Source: JAFGKM01 sp964408175 (GTDB lineage Bacteria; Ratteibacteria; UBA8468; B48-G9; JAFGKM01). From it: a stretch of 13,253 bases of DNA. Numbering within the stretch: position 1 is the stretch's first letter; every line of letters begins with the position of its first letter. The notes under the pieces were generated by a model. It worked only from the letters and a program-made list of their open reading frames with translations, did no database searches and was not told the DNA's origin. Shown here piece by piece: positions 1 through 7,311 of this stretch. Position numbers and translations under genes: made by a program. Where the stretch lies: assembly GCA_964408175.1 (NCBI GenBank), contig CAYOYL010000111.1, positions 1 to 13,253 of the forward strand, written 5' to 3'.

Positions 1-60
1 CATTCCTCGCAATGACAGGCGAAGGAATCCCATTCCTCGCAATGACAGGCGAAGGAATCA
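1..60. repeat. Two tandem 30-bp palindromic repeat units
   Basis: Bases 1-30 and 31-60 are identical except for the last base (c versus a). Each unit can fold. In the first, ATTCC-TCGC (2-10) pairs with GCGA-A-GGAAT (19-28) around an 8-base loop, with one bulged A at 23. A third, degenerate piece, CCTCGCAATGACA, recurs at 87-99. Read on the minus strand the core is TGTCATTGCGAGG, a motif I recognise as typical of dispersed intergenic repeats in many environmental bacterial genomes. The window begins inside or at the edge of the array, so more copies may lie upstream. I see no coding potential here. Confidence 0.85.
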
Positions 61-156
61 GTTCCCTCACATCCGTTCGGGACAAGCCTCGCAATGACAA
101 TACGGGGTTTACTGAGGATTTAGTGCTTAAGATTCCAAATTGGAGGTGCTTTTCAA
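61..156 (+). other. secA leader with degenerate repeat remnant
   Basis: This stretch holds the degenerate repeat remnant (87-99) and then an ordinary AT-rich leader. A strong Shine-Dalgarno, GGAGGTG at 142-148, sits 9 bases before the GTG at 157. I could not find a convincing -35/-10 pair, so the secA promoter may lie upstream of the window or be non-consensus. Confidence 0.6.
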
Positions 157-3100
157 GTGCGATACTATGAACAACTCTTCTTCAACTTCAGGTCATTGAA
201 CCCCGGAACAAGGTATTTTATAAACCGCCTGTTCAACAAAGAGAAATATACGCTGATACAGGAAACCATCTCTTTGTTGAAGGGCGTGAATGAAAAAGAA
301 GAAAAGCTCAAAGACCTGTCGAGGGAGGAGATGAAGAAACAGACAGATACCCTGCGGAAAAGGATACAGAACGGAGAGTCCGCAGATGCCTGTCTTGTTG
401 AAGGATTTGCCCTTGTCCGGGAGGCTGCAAGAAGAACCCTTAACATGCGGCATTTTGACGTGCAGATTCTCGGCGGGATAGTCCTGCATAAAGGCAAAAT
501 AGCAGAGATGGCAACGGGTGAAGGGAAAACCCTTGTCGCCACCCTCTCTCTTTTTCTGAACGCCCTTGAGGGAAAAGGGTGCCACCTTGTCACCGTTAAT
601 GACTACCTTGCCAAAAGAGACACACAGTGGATGGGAGTTATCTATGACTACCTCGGACTGTCAGTCGGCTGCATCATCTCTTATAAAGAGGCAAAAGGCC
701 CGTACTCCGCTTCTGCCTTTGTCTTTGACCCGACATACCTGCCGGCAGACTCAAGGTTTCTATATCTGCGTCCGGCGGAGAGAAAAGAGTCCTATAGATG
801 CGATATAACCTACGGGGTGGGCAGTGAATTCGGTTTTGACTACCTCAGGGACAACATGGCTGTGAGAGAAGAAAGCCAGGTTCAGAGAGAACTGAACTAT
901 GCCATTATTGACGAGGTGGATTCCATACTTATAGACGAGGCACGTACCCCTTTGATTATATCAGGTCCATCTGAGGAAACAACCCAGTTGTACTATGAGA
1001 TAGACCGTCTGGTAAGAAAACTTAACAAGGACACGGACTTTACTCTCGACGAAGAAGGGCAGTCCGTATCCCTTACAGACGAAGGAGTACACAAGTGCGA
1101 ACGGCTGATGTCCATCCAGAACCTCTATGACGGGTCAAATACCGAACGGGTGCACCATATAAATCAGGCTCTCAGGGCTCACAACTTCTTCAAAAGGGAC
1201 AAGGAATACATTGTTAAGAACGGTCAGGTTGTAATAGTGGATGAGTTTACAGGGCGGATTATGCCTGGCAGGAGATGGAGCGATGGGCTTCACCAGGCAA
1301 TAGAAGCCAAGGAAGGGGTAAGGATTGAAAGGGAAAACCAGACCCTTGCTACCATCTCTTTCCAGAACTACTTCAAACTCTATAAAAAAATCGCAGGGAT
1401 GACAGGAACCGCCCTAACCGAATCTCTGGAATTCAAGGAGATATATCATACAGATGTAATGGCACTCCCAACCAACAAAATACTAAACAGGACGGAATAT
1501 GATGACGAAATCTATAAAACAGAAAATGACAAGTTCAAGGTAATCACTGAAGAGATAGAAAAAACCTTCAAAGAAAACCGTCCTATTCTTATAGGAACCG
1601 CCTCTATTGAGAAGGCTGAAAAACTGAGCAGGTTCCTGAGCAGGAAGAATATACCCCACAATGTCCTGCACGGCAAAAACCACGAGGCGGAAGCTGCCAT
1701 CATCGCTCAGGCAGGCCGTTCCCATGCTGTAACGATAGCCACCCAGATGGCAGGCCGCGGCGTGGATATTATACTGGGCGGAAACCCTGAGATACTTGCA
1801 AGAGAGGAGACTATCAAGGTTATCTGGTCCCGGAAGAAGGCAACAACAGGAGATAAAAACAGAGAGCAGGAGTTTGCAGGAGCCCTGACAGAGATAGAAA
1901 ACTCCTACAAGAAAAGGTTGTCAGATGCCGAAAAAGACTACAAAGTAAAGATTGACTCCATAAGAAACGTCCTCAATGAAAAAGAATCAATTTTTGTCTC
2001 TCTTGATAGGAAGGCCAACGACCTGTTTGAAGGTACTATTTTCAGCAAACAGGGCAGCGGTTCATTTGAAAGATATCAGCCCCGGCTGTTAAAACTGAGA
2101 GAGCTGCACGATAGGGCATCCGCTGACCTTGCGGAGGCACAAAACACATTCAAGGATAAACAGGAAAAACTGAAAGACTTCAAAGAATCTGCGGGCAGAA
2201 CCTACAGAGAGTATCTTGCCTTCAAAAATTCATTAAAAGAAAGGTTCGGCATCGTTCTGCAGGAAGACATAGAGGAGAAAAGAAACAGCATAACCGAGTT
2301 GCTGAACAGTGCAGAGGCATCGTCAGCAGAGGGCATAAGAAAGATATTAAACCTTCTGGAGTCTTATGGAAAGTCCATACAGAAATACCTTTCCATAATG
2401 GAATCAACATTCTCCTCTGATATACCGGAGAACGAAAATCTTTTCCAAAAGACAAAGGGGAGAGAAGACCATTATGTCGAATATATCCAGAAGATGTCCG
2501 AAGACCTCGCAGGTGGTGGTGAAAACACAAAAGATGTCCTGAAAAGATTCATAGAAACGGAGAGCAGGTTATACGGTCCGTACCTTGAAGCAAGAAATAC
2601 ACTGGAGAAAAGAATAAAATCAGCGCTTCTGGAGGAAGACTATGATACCGCAGAAAAAGAGTATAAGACACTGTTAAAGGAATACGAAAAGGAATACGCG
2701 CACTATGATGAAGAACTGAAAAAAGCAAGGGAAGAATACGAAGAGAACAGAACCCGCTATGAGGATGAGTGGCAGAAGGCACGGGAAGAGCTTGAAAAGA
2801 CGCCGGAAGAGTTTAAAGAGGTTTACGAAAGATTGCTTGAGAAGTATAAGACCCCATGGCAGCAGGACCACCAGAAGGTTGTGGATGCCGGGGGTCTGCA
2901 CGTGATAGGCAGTGAAAGGTATGAAGCAAGACGCATAGACAACCAGTTGAAGGGACGTGCAGGAAGACAGGGTGACCCGGGCTCTTCAAAGTTTTATCTT
3001 TCACTGGATGATGACCTTTTAAGAATCTTCGGGTCGGAACGGATGCTCGGGGTTATGGGACATCTGCCTGAAGGTGAGGCTATAACACATCCTCTGATAA

Positions 3101-4068
3101 CCAAGATGATTAACAACGCCCAGAAGAAGGTGGAGGCAAGAAACTTTGAGATAAGGAAGCAACTCCTTGAGTTTGATAATGTATTAAATGAACAGAGAAA
3201 AATCATCTACGCCATCAGGCAGGATATACTTGAAGGTAAAAATGTGGAGACCTACATAAAAGAGTTTATGGAAGAAACGCTTGATGAAGGACTTGAAGAG
3301 TTTATGAACCCACAGGTAAAACCTTTTACATGGAACCTTGACAATTTCAGTCTATTGATACTGAACACATTCGATATAAAGGTGGATATGCCACAACCTG
3401 ACAGTATTCGCAACCCGCTCCCATGGAGAGACCAGTTAAAAGATGACCTGCTCAAAAAGATACAGGATGCCTATAGAGAGAAGGAAAAAGAGGTCGGGCA
3501 ATATCTTGTTTACATACAGAAGATTATAATGCTTCAGGTTATAGACAACAGGTGGAAGGCTCACCTGAGGGTTATTGACGAACTGCGGGAGGGTATCAGC
3601 CTGAGGGCATATGCACAGAGAGACCCTCTGCTTGCATATAAACATGAAGGTTATCAGGAGTTTCAGAGAATGCTTTCCTTCATAAAAAAAGAGATACTTT
3701 CCTTCTTGTTCAGGGTTCAGGTATCAAAAGGGCACCAAACCCCACAGGCAGGAATACCCGAACAGGTACCGATTGTTCCACACACAGAAGGGGATATAAC
3801 CTACGGACACAAAAATCTTGAACAGTTTGATGTGACAAAAAAAGATAAGGAGCCCGGTGAATATGATGCAGACAGGGAAATGCAGACAGGAAAGATAGAA
3901 CCGGGTACACTCCCTGTTCCACCACACAAAGACGGAACTCTTGTACAGGAAAGACAACAACCCGCAAATCAACCATACATGAGGGGTAAGAAAAAAATAG
4001 GCCGCAATGACCCCTGTCCTTGTGGAAGCGGCAAAAAGTATAAAAACTGCTGTGGACGCAACCTGTAA
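157..4068 (+). CDS. secA: Preprotein translocase ATPase SecA, with large NBD2 insertion
   Basis: SecA is the cytoplasmic motor that pushes unfolded preproteins through the SecYEG channel using ATP. The protein is 1303 residues, against about 840 (B. subtilis) to 900 (E. coli). The start is GTG, chosen for the GGAGGTG ribosome site 9 bases upstream. Visible motifs are Walker A ATGEGKT (119-125), Walker B DEVD (252-255) followed by IDEARTPLIISGP, the preprotein-binding-region motif VDEFTGRIMPGRRWSDG, MAGRGVDIILGG (531-542), GGLHVIGSERYEARRIDNQ and GRAGRQGDPG, and the helical scaffold/IRA1 region (DNRWKAHL and following). The C-terminal tail CPCGSGKKYKNCC (1287-1299) is the zinc site that binds SecB or ribosomes in characterised SecAs. 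Two insertions stand out. About 30 residues sit in NBD1 (roughly 174-206). About 360 residues, mostly Glu/Lys-rich predicted coiled coil, sit in NBD2 (549-908) where the short 'variable subdomain' of E. coli SecA lies. The frame is open throughout. The family call is certain. Confidence 0.98.
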   Translation: MRYYEQLFFNFRSLNPGTRYFINRLFNKEKYTLIQETISLLKGVNEKEEKLKDLSREEMKKQTDTLRKRIQNGESADACLVEGFALVREAARRTLNMRHFDVQILGGIVLHKGKIAEMATGEGKTLVATLSLFLNALEGKGCHLVTVNDYLAKRDTQWMGVIYDYLGLSVGCIISYKEAKGPYSASAFVFDPTYLPADSRFLYLRPAERKESYRCDITYGVGSEFGFDYLRDNMAVREESQVQRELNYAIIDEVDSILIDEARTPLIISGPSEETTQLYYEIDRLVRKLNKDTDFTLDEEGQSVSLTDEGVHKCERLMSIQNLYDGSNTERVHHINQALRAHNFFKRDKEYIVKNGQVVIVDEFTGRIMPGRRWSDGLHQAIEAKEGVRIERENQTLATISFQNYFKLYKKIAGMTGTALTESLEFKEIYHTDVMALPTNKILNRTEYDDEIYKTENDKFKVITEEIEKTFKENRPILIGTASIEKAEKLSRFLSRKNIPHNVLHGKNHEAEAAIIAQAGRSHAVTIATQMAGRGVDIILGGNPEILAREETIKVIWSRKKATTGDKNREQEFAGALTEIENSYKKRLSDAEKDYKVKIDSIRNVLNEKESIFVSLDRKANDLFEGTIFSKQGSGSFERYQPRLLKLRELHDRASADLAEAQNTFKDKQEKLKDFKESAGRTYREYLAFKNSLKERFGIVLQEDIEEKRNSITELLNSAEASSAEGIRKILNLLESYGKSIQKYLSIMESTFSSDIPENENLFQKTKGREDHYVEYIQKMSEDLAGGGENTKDVLKRFIETESRLYGPYLEARNTLEKRIKSALLEEDYDTAEKEYKTLLKEYEKEYAHYDEELKKAREEYEENRTRYEDEWQKAREELEKTPEEFKEVYERLLEKYKTPWQQDHQKVVDAGGLHVIGSERYEARRIDNQLKGRAGRQGDPGSSKFYLSLDDDLLRIFGSERMLGVMGHLPEGEAITHPLITKMINNAQKKVEARNFEIRKQLLEFDNVLNEQRKIIYAIRQDILEGKNVETYIKEFMEETLDEGLEEFMNPQVKPFTWNLDNFSLLILNTFDIKVDMPQPDSIRNPLPWRDQLKDDLLKKIQDAYREKEKEVGQYLVYIQKIIMLQVIDNRWKAHLRVIDELREGISLRAYAQRDPLLAYKHEGYQEFQRMLSFIKKEILSFLFRVQVSKGHQTPQAGIPEQVPIVPHTEGDITYGHKNLEQFDVTKKDKEPGEYDADREMQTGKIEPGTLPVPPHKDGTLVQERQQPANQPYMRGKKKIGRNDPCPCGSGKKYKNCCGRNL

Positions 4069-4080
4069 GATAGGTTAAAA

Positions 4081-4113
4081 TGTGTATAGAGAGTGTGGAA
4101 AAGTTGTGTAAAA
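4081..4113 (+). promoter_or_regulatory. DnaA-box-like 9-mers upstream of dnaA
   Basis: The 58-bp secA-dnaA gap contains three 9-mers resembling the DnaA box (TTATCCACA, here read as its complement TGTGGATAA). They are TGTGTATAG at 4081-4089 (7/9), TGTGGAAAA at 4094-4102 (8/9) and TGTGTAAAA at 4105-4113 (7/9). The last two are 11 bp apart, about one helical turn. The complement of TGTGTAAAA recurs exactly just after dnaA (5411-5419). This could be part of oriC or an autoregulatory site for dnaA. The AT-rich context makes 7/9 matches fairly easy by chance. Confidence 0.5.
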
Positions 4114-4126
4114 AGGTGAGATTGTT

Positions 4127-5410
4127 ATGGAAAAAGAGTGGAAAGAGACCCTGATGAGGGTTGAAAAAAGACTGAATAACCCGCGGGCTTACGATATATG
4201 GATAAAGCCCGTCAGGTTTAAAGGTATTGAAGGGAACATACTAAAACTGGAAATTCCTAATATGACGTTTGAGAGAGGTTTTACCCCATTCATAGACATA
4301 CTTAAAGATGAGTTTTTTAATACCAGCGGGTGGTATCCAGATGTTAAACTAATTTATGGAGAAGAAGAGAAAAAAACGGTAAATTTTTCCGGTTTTACCA
4401 ATCTTAACTCAGGTTATACATTTGAAAATTTTGTGGTGGGCTCAAGTAACAGACTGGCACATGCTGCGGCTCTGGCAGTTGCCCAGTCTCCGGGAATAGC
4501 ATACAACCCGCTGTTTCTGTATGGTGGGTTTGGTCTGGGTAAAACACACCTAATGCAGGCAATAGGACACTTTGTAACTGAAAGGGAAGATACCAATATC
4601 ATATATATTCCCGCAGAGGTGTATCTGAATGAGTTTATCCAGAGCATTAAAAATAAAACCACCCAGTCTTTCAGGCAGAAGTTCAGGAAACCTAATTTTC
4701 TTCTTATTGATGATATACACTTTATAGCAGGAAAGGAAGGCACCCAGGAGGAATTTTTTCACACATTCAATTTCTTATATGACCAGCGCAAGCAGATTAT
4801 ACTTTCCAGTGACAGACCCCCTAATGAAATATCATTTCTTGAAAAACGCCTCATATCAAGATTTGAGTGGGGACTTGTTGCAGATATCCAGCCGCCGGAT
4901 TTTGAAACCCGCGTGGCAATATTGAAAAAAAAGTGTGAAATGAAAAATATAAGTATTAGCGATGATGTAATATTCTATATAGCGGAAAATATAAAAGATA
5001 ATGTCAGGATGCTTGAGGGGGTATTAAATAGAATTTTTGCTTTTTCAAGCCTGCTGAATAAGAATATTGATAAAAATATTATTGATGAAATAATGGATGG
5101 AGAGTATTATAAAAAGAAGGTTATTATTGATTTAAACCTGATAACAACATCAGTCTGTGAATATTTCAGGATACAGGAAGATGAGTTAATAAGTAAGAGT
5201 AGGTTGAAAAATATTATAATACCAAGGCAGATAGCTATGTTTCTAAGCAGGGAACTTACAAATAATTCTCTTAATTCAATTGCAATTAGGTTTGGTGGAA
5301 AAGACCATACGACGGTATTACATGCCCATAAAAAGATAAAAAGTTTATATAATAATGATGAGTATATAAAAGGTGTGGTTGATGAGATAAGGAAGGTTTT
5401 GGAAAGATAG
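4127..5410 (+). CDS. dnaA: Chromosomal replication initiator DnaA
   Basis: DnaA binds origin boxes and, as an ATP-bound oligomer, melts the origin and helps load the replicative helicase. The protein is 427 residues, shorter than E. coli DnaA (467). A recognisable domain I (roughly 1-80) is followed almost directly by the AAA+ domain, so the domain II linker is nearly absent. Walker A is GGFGLGKT (133-140; Phe at the position that is Thr or Val in E. coli and B. subtilis). Walker B is LLIDD (192-196). SRFEWG carries the likely arginine finger, and NVRMLEG is the sensor II region. Domain IV ends with the helix-turn-helix signature GGKDHTTVLHA (390-400), which has Lys where most homologues have Arg. 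The ATG follows AGGTGAG at 4114-4120 with a 6-base spacer. DnaA-box-like sites flank the gene on both sides, suggesting autoregulation and/or an origin. The 3' part is noticeably AT-rich. Confidence 0.98.
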   Translation: MEKEWKETLMRVEKRLNNPRAYDIWIKPVRFKGIEGNILKLEIPNMTFERGFTPFIDILKDEFFNTSGWYPDVKLIYGEEEKKTVNFSGFTNLNSGYTFENFVVGSSNRLAHAAALAVAQSPGIAYNPLFLYGGFGLGKTHLMQAIGHFVTEREDTNIIYIPAEVYLNEFIQSIKNKTTQSFRQKFRKPNFLLIDDIHFIAGKEGTQEEFFHTFNFLYDQRKQIILSSDRPPNEISFLEKRLISRFEWGLVADIQPPDFETRVAILKKKCEMKNISISDDVIFYIAENIKDNVRMLEGVLNRIFAFSSLLNKNIDKNIIDEIMDGEYYKKKVIIDLNLITTSVCEYFRIQEDELISKSRLKNIIIPRQIAMFLSRELTNNSLNSIAIRFGGKDHTTVLHAHKKIKSLYNNDEYIKGVVDEIRKVLER

Positions 5411-5507
5411 TTTTACACATTTTTTACACCTCTTAAATATCTATAAAATAAAGAGATAGGAAGTTTATTAACTAAAAAAGGTATTATTAATACAACGGAG
5501 GATTAAT
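5411..5507. promoter_or_regulatory. AT-rich dnaA-dnaN spacer, candidate origin/unwinding region
   Basis: By hand count this 97-bp spacer is about 21% GC. It opens with TTTTACACA (5411-5419) and TTTTACACC (5422-5430), which are 11 bp apart. They are inverted relative to the similar pair upstream of dnaA. A long run of A/T then leads to the dnaN ribosome site (GGAGGA, 5497-5502). In many bacteria oriC lies beside dnaA, with DnaA boxes next to an AT-rich unwinding element, and this layout fits. It could equally be a DnaA-regulated dnaN promoter: TATAAA at 5442-5447 is a weak -10 candidate, but I see no well-spaced -35. No DnaA-trio array was recognised. Confidence 0.45.
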
Positions 5508-6617
5508 ATGGAAATAATAGTAAAGAGTAGTGTGTTGAAAAAAGAGTGTGAAAAAATAGAAGGTATACTACCCACAAAACCTGCCATTATGATAACAAAT
5601 GGTATGCTCTTTGAGGTAAAAGATACAGGTGTATTTTTAACTGCCACTGACTTAGAAAATACACTGAGACTGAACCTTGAATGTGATAAGGTTAAAAAAG
5701 GAAGTATGGTTATAATAGGTAAAAAGTTTATCTCTTTAATAAAACAACTTCCAGATACTGATATAAAGATAATAAGGAAAGAAAACTCAGCAGAGATAAT
5801 GTGTAATGACTCAAAATATACCTTTCCATGTATGAACGAGGAAGAGTTTCCTAAACTTCCCAAGTTTTCAGGAGATGTTTCAATTAAGGTAAACGGCAAG
5901 CAATTAAGTAAAGCCATTGACAATGTGAGATTCTGTATAGACCCTGAAGAACCACGCCCTCATTTTAGAGGAGGTCTGCTTGACATAAAAGAGGATTCTT
6001 TGAACTTTATAGGAACAGACACAAAGAGACTCTCATTAGTAAGTATTAACACAGGAGAAAAATATGTCAACCCATATAAATGTCTACTGCCTTTTAAATT
6101 AATGGGCATCCTTACAACACTGGCGAACAAAGATGAGGTTATAGACCTATCCATAGGTAAAAACCAGATAGTATTCAACCTTGGAAATATGTATCTGGTT
6201 TCACAATTACTATCAGGCAGTGAAGACTTTCCTGATTATGGAAAGGTGATACCCAATGATAAACAACAAAAACATATATATATAAATAAAGAAGAATTTC
6301 TTTCAACCTTAAAGAGAATATCTTTATTTACCAGTGAGAGGTATAATAAGGTCAGACTGACCATAGGGAAAAATATACTGGTCTTTTCCGTGGTCAGTCC
6401 GGATGTCGGCGAGGCACACGAAAAAATAGATATTGAATACAGCGATGAAAAAGAGCAGAGCCTTGCTTTTCCTCCCAACTATCTGATAGACTTCTTACAT
6501 AAGGTTGAGGAAGAAAGAGTTGTGATTGGTTTCAATAACGAAAAGACGCCTATTATCATGCGCGGCGAGAAAAATTCTGATTATATCTATGTTGCAATGC
6601 CTTTGAAACTTGACTGA
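5508..6617 (+). CDS. dnaN: DNA polymerase III sliding clamp (beta subunit)
   Basis: The beta clamp is a ring-shaped dimer that encircles DNA and tethers DNA polymerase III and other clamp-binding proteins. At 369 residues it has the family's normal length (about 366). Family features include the N-terminal pattern around LTATDLENTLRLNLE, the mid-protein DTKRLSLV segment, and the C-terminal stretch ending MPLKLD, near the usual MPMRL end. The ATG has a strong ribosome site (GGAGGA, 5-base spacer). Its position after dnaA is the classic arrangement. The next gene begins 5 bases after the stop, so they are probably cotranscribed. The 5' half is strikingly AT-rich; one 60-base line (5701-5760) is about 27% GC by count. 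Confidence 0.97.
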   Translation: MEIIVKSSVLKKECEKIEGILPTKPAIMITNGMLFEVKDTGVFLTATDLENTLRLNLECDKVKKGSMVIIGKKFISLIKQLPDTDIKIIRKENSAEIMCNDSKYTFPCMNEEEFPKLPKFSGDVSIKVNGKQLSKAIDNVRFCIDPEEPRPHFRGGLLDIKEDSLNFIGTDTKRLSLVSINTGEKYVNPYKCLLPFKLMGILTTLANKDEVIDLSIGKNQIVFNLGNMYLVSQLLSGSEDFPDYGKVIPNDKQQKHIYINKEEFLSTLKRISLFTSERYNKVRLTIGKNILVFSVVSPDVGEAHEKIDIEYSDEKEQSLAFPPNYLIDFLHKVEEERVVIGFNNEKTPIIMRGEKNSDYIYVAMPLKLD

Positions 6618-6622
6618 TAAAT

Positions 6623-6928
6623 ATGGAGAAGATAGGAAGTATTGTCAGCAGGGTGGTAGACTCTTTAGGTAAGGATGCGGGTTCATCAGCAAAAGATAGA
6701 AGCCAGAGTGAGAGGATTACCGGTGATATTGAAAGTGCGTGGTGTAAGGTGGTGAATGATGATATCAGGGCTCACAGTTATGTGGAATCTTGCAGGCAAG
6801 ATGAATTAATTGTAAAGGTTGACAGCAGTTGTTATCTGACTCTTTTAAAGATGAAAAGCAAGGAGATTCTTGAAAAGTTAAAAGCGGCGGGATGGGAGAA
6901 TATAAAAAATATTAGGTTCAGAATGTGA
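6623..6928 (+). CDS. DUF721 protein, DciA-like helicase-loader candidate
   Basis: This small 101-residue protein matches the DUF721 pattern: a Trp at 40 followed by VVNDDIRAHS (43-52), then the beta-strand segment ELIVKVDSSCYLTLLKMKSKEILEKL. It ends IKNIRFRM, close to the usual 'irfr' terminus. DUF721 includes DciA, the widespread ancestral factor that delivers replicative helicase DnaB to DNA in bacteria lacking DnaC/DnaI-type loaders. The gene starts 5 bases after the dnaN stop and has no good Shine-Dalgarno, so translation is probably coupled to dnaN. The setting next to dnaA and dnaN supports a replication role. recF, often found here, is absent. The family assignment is good; function is inferred from family and context. 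Confidence 0.8.
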   Translation: MEKIGSIVSRVVDSLGKDAGSSAKDRSQSERITGDIESAWCKVVNDDIRAHSYVESCRQDELIVKVDSSCYLTLLKMKSKEILEKLKAAGWENIKNIRFRM

Positions 6929-6942
6929 ATCATGGGAGGGGA

Positions 6943-6948
6943 AAGGAG
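6943..6948 (+). promoter_or_regulatory. Ribosome binding site that sets the start at 6955
   Basis: AAGGAG lies 6 bases before the ATG at 6955. It supports that start over the in-frame GTG at 6925, which overlaps the preceding stop codon and has no matching site. Confidence 0.75.
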
Positions 6949-6954
6949 AAAATT

Positions 6955-7299
6955 ATGAAAGAGTTAATGGATAATTTTCAACAGAGTATGGCAGAATTTT
7001 CAAAGAGCAATCCCGAAGAATTTAAAAGGTTCAATGAGTTTATATCGTCCATACATCAAGAGAGAAACCTGAGCAGAAAGACGAAGGAGTTGATTGCCCT
7101 CGCCATAGCCATTGTTGTGAAGTGTTCCATCTGTGTAGCTGCACACACTGAAGGTGCTTTCAAGGCAGGTGCGACAAAAGAGGAGCTCATGGAGGCAGCA
7201 ACTGTCTCTGTTCTTATGGGAGGTGGCCCTGCTCTGGCATATATCACTCACTTAAAAGAGGCGATAGACCTTTATGAAAATAAAAAGCAAAAAAGGTAA
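6955..7299 (+). CDS. AhpD-like / carboxymuconolactone decarboxylase family protein
   Basis: The 114-residue protein has the compact all-helical CMD/AhpD fold signature: LSRKTKELIALAIAIVVKCSICVAAH, then GATKEELMEAATVSVLMGGGPALAY. The CxxC pair is C57 and C60, with His64 after it. That is the redox-active arrangement seen in AhpD, which reduces peroxiredoxin partners, and in many uncharacterised small family members. With CxxC and His present, thiol oxidoreductase or peroxidase-related activity is more likely than true gamma-carboxymuconolactone decarboxylation; this is inference. There is no signal peptide. The gene lies 26 bases after the dciA-like stop and 12 bases before dapA, whose ribosome site overlaps its stop. 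Its role in this cluster is unclear. Confidence 0.82.
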   Translation: MKELMDNFQQSMAEFSKSNPEEFKRFNEFISSIHQERNLSRKTKELIALAIAIVVKCSICVAAHTEGAFKAGATKEELMEAATVSVLMGGGPALAYITHLKEAIDLYENKKQKR

Positions 7300-7311
7300 A
7301 GGAGATGGCAA

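Noticed and set aside
1..99. CRISPR array
   Set aside because: The two 30-bp units are adjacent with no spacers between them, and each is internally palindromic. This is a tandem repeat.
1801..2880. SecA insertion as a frameshift, chimera or assembly error
   Set aside because: The frame is continuous, codon use looks like the rest of secA, and both flanking motifs are intact and in the expected order.
5423..5449. dnaN promoter from TTTACA and TATAAA/TAAAAT
   Set aside because: Spacing is only 13-15 bases, and the AT-rich context makes such matches likely by chance.
5468..5923. A 151-residue open frame on the minus strand opposite the dnaN start
   Set aside because: It is AT-rich and opposite a certain gene; its Phe/Ile/Ser-rich translation is what antisense AT-rich DNA produces.
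6925..6954. GTG start for the AhpD-like gene overlapping the previous stop
   Set aside because: The ATG at 6955 has a well-spaced AAGGAG and gives the normal family N-terminus; the 10 extra residues have no support.
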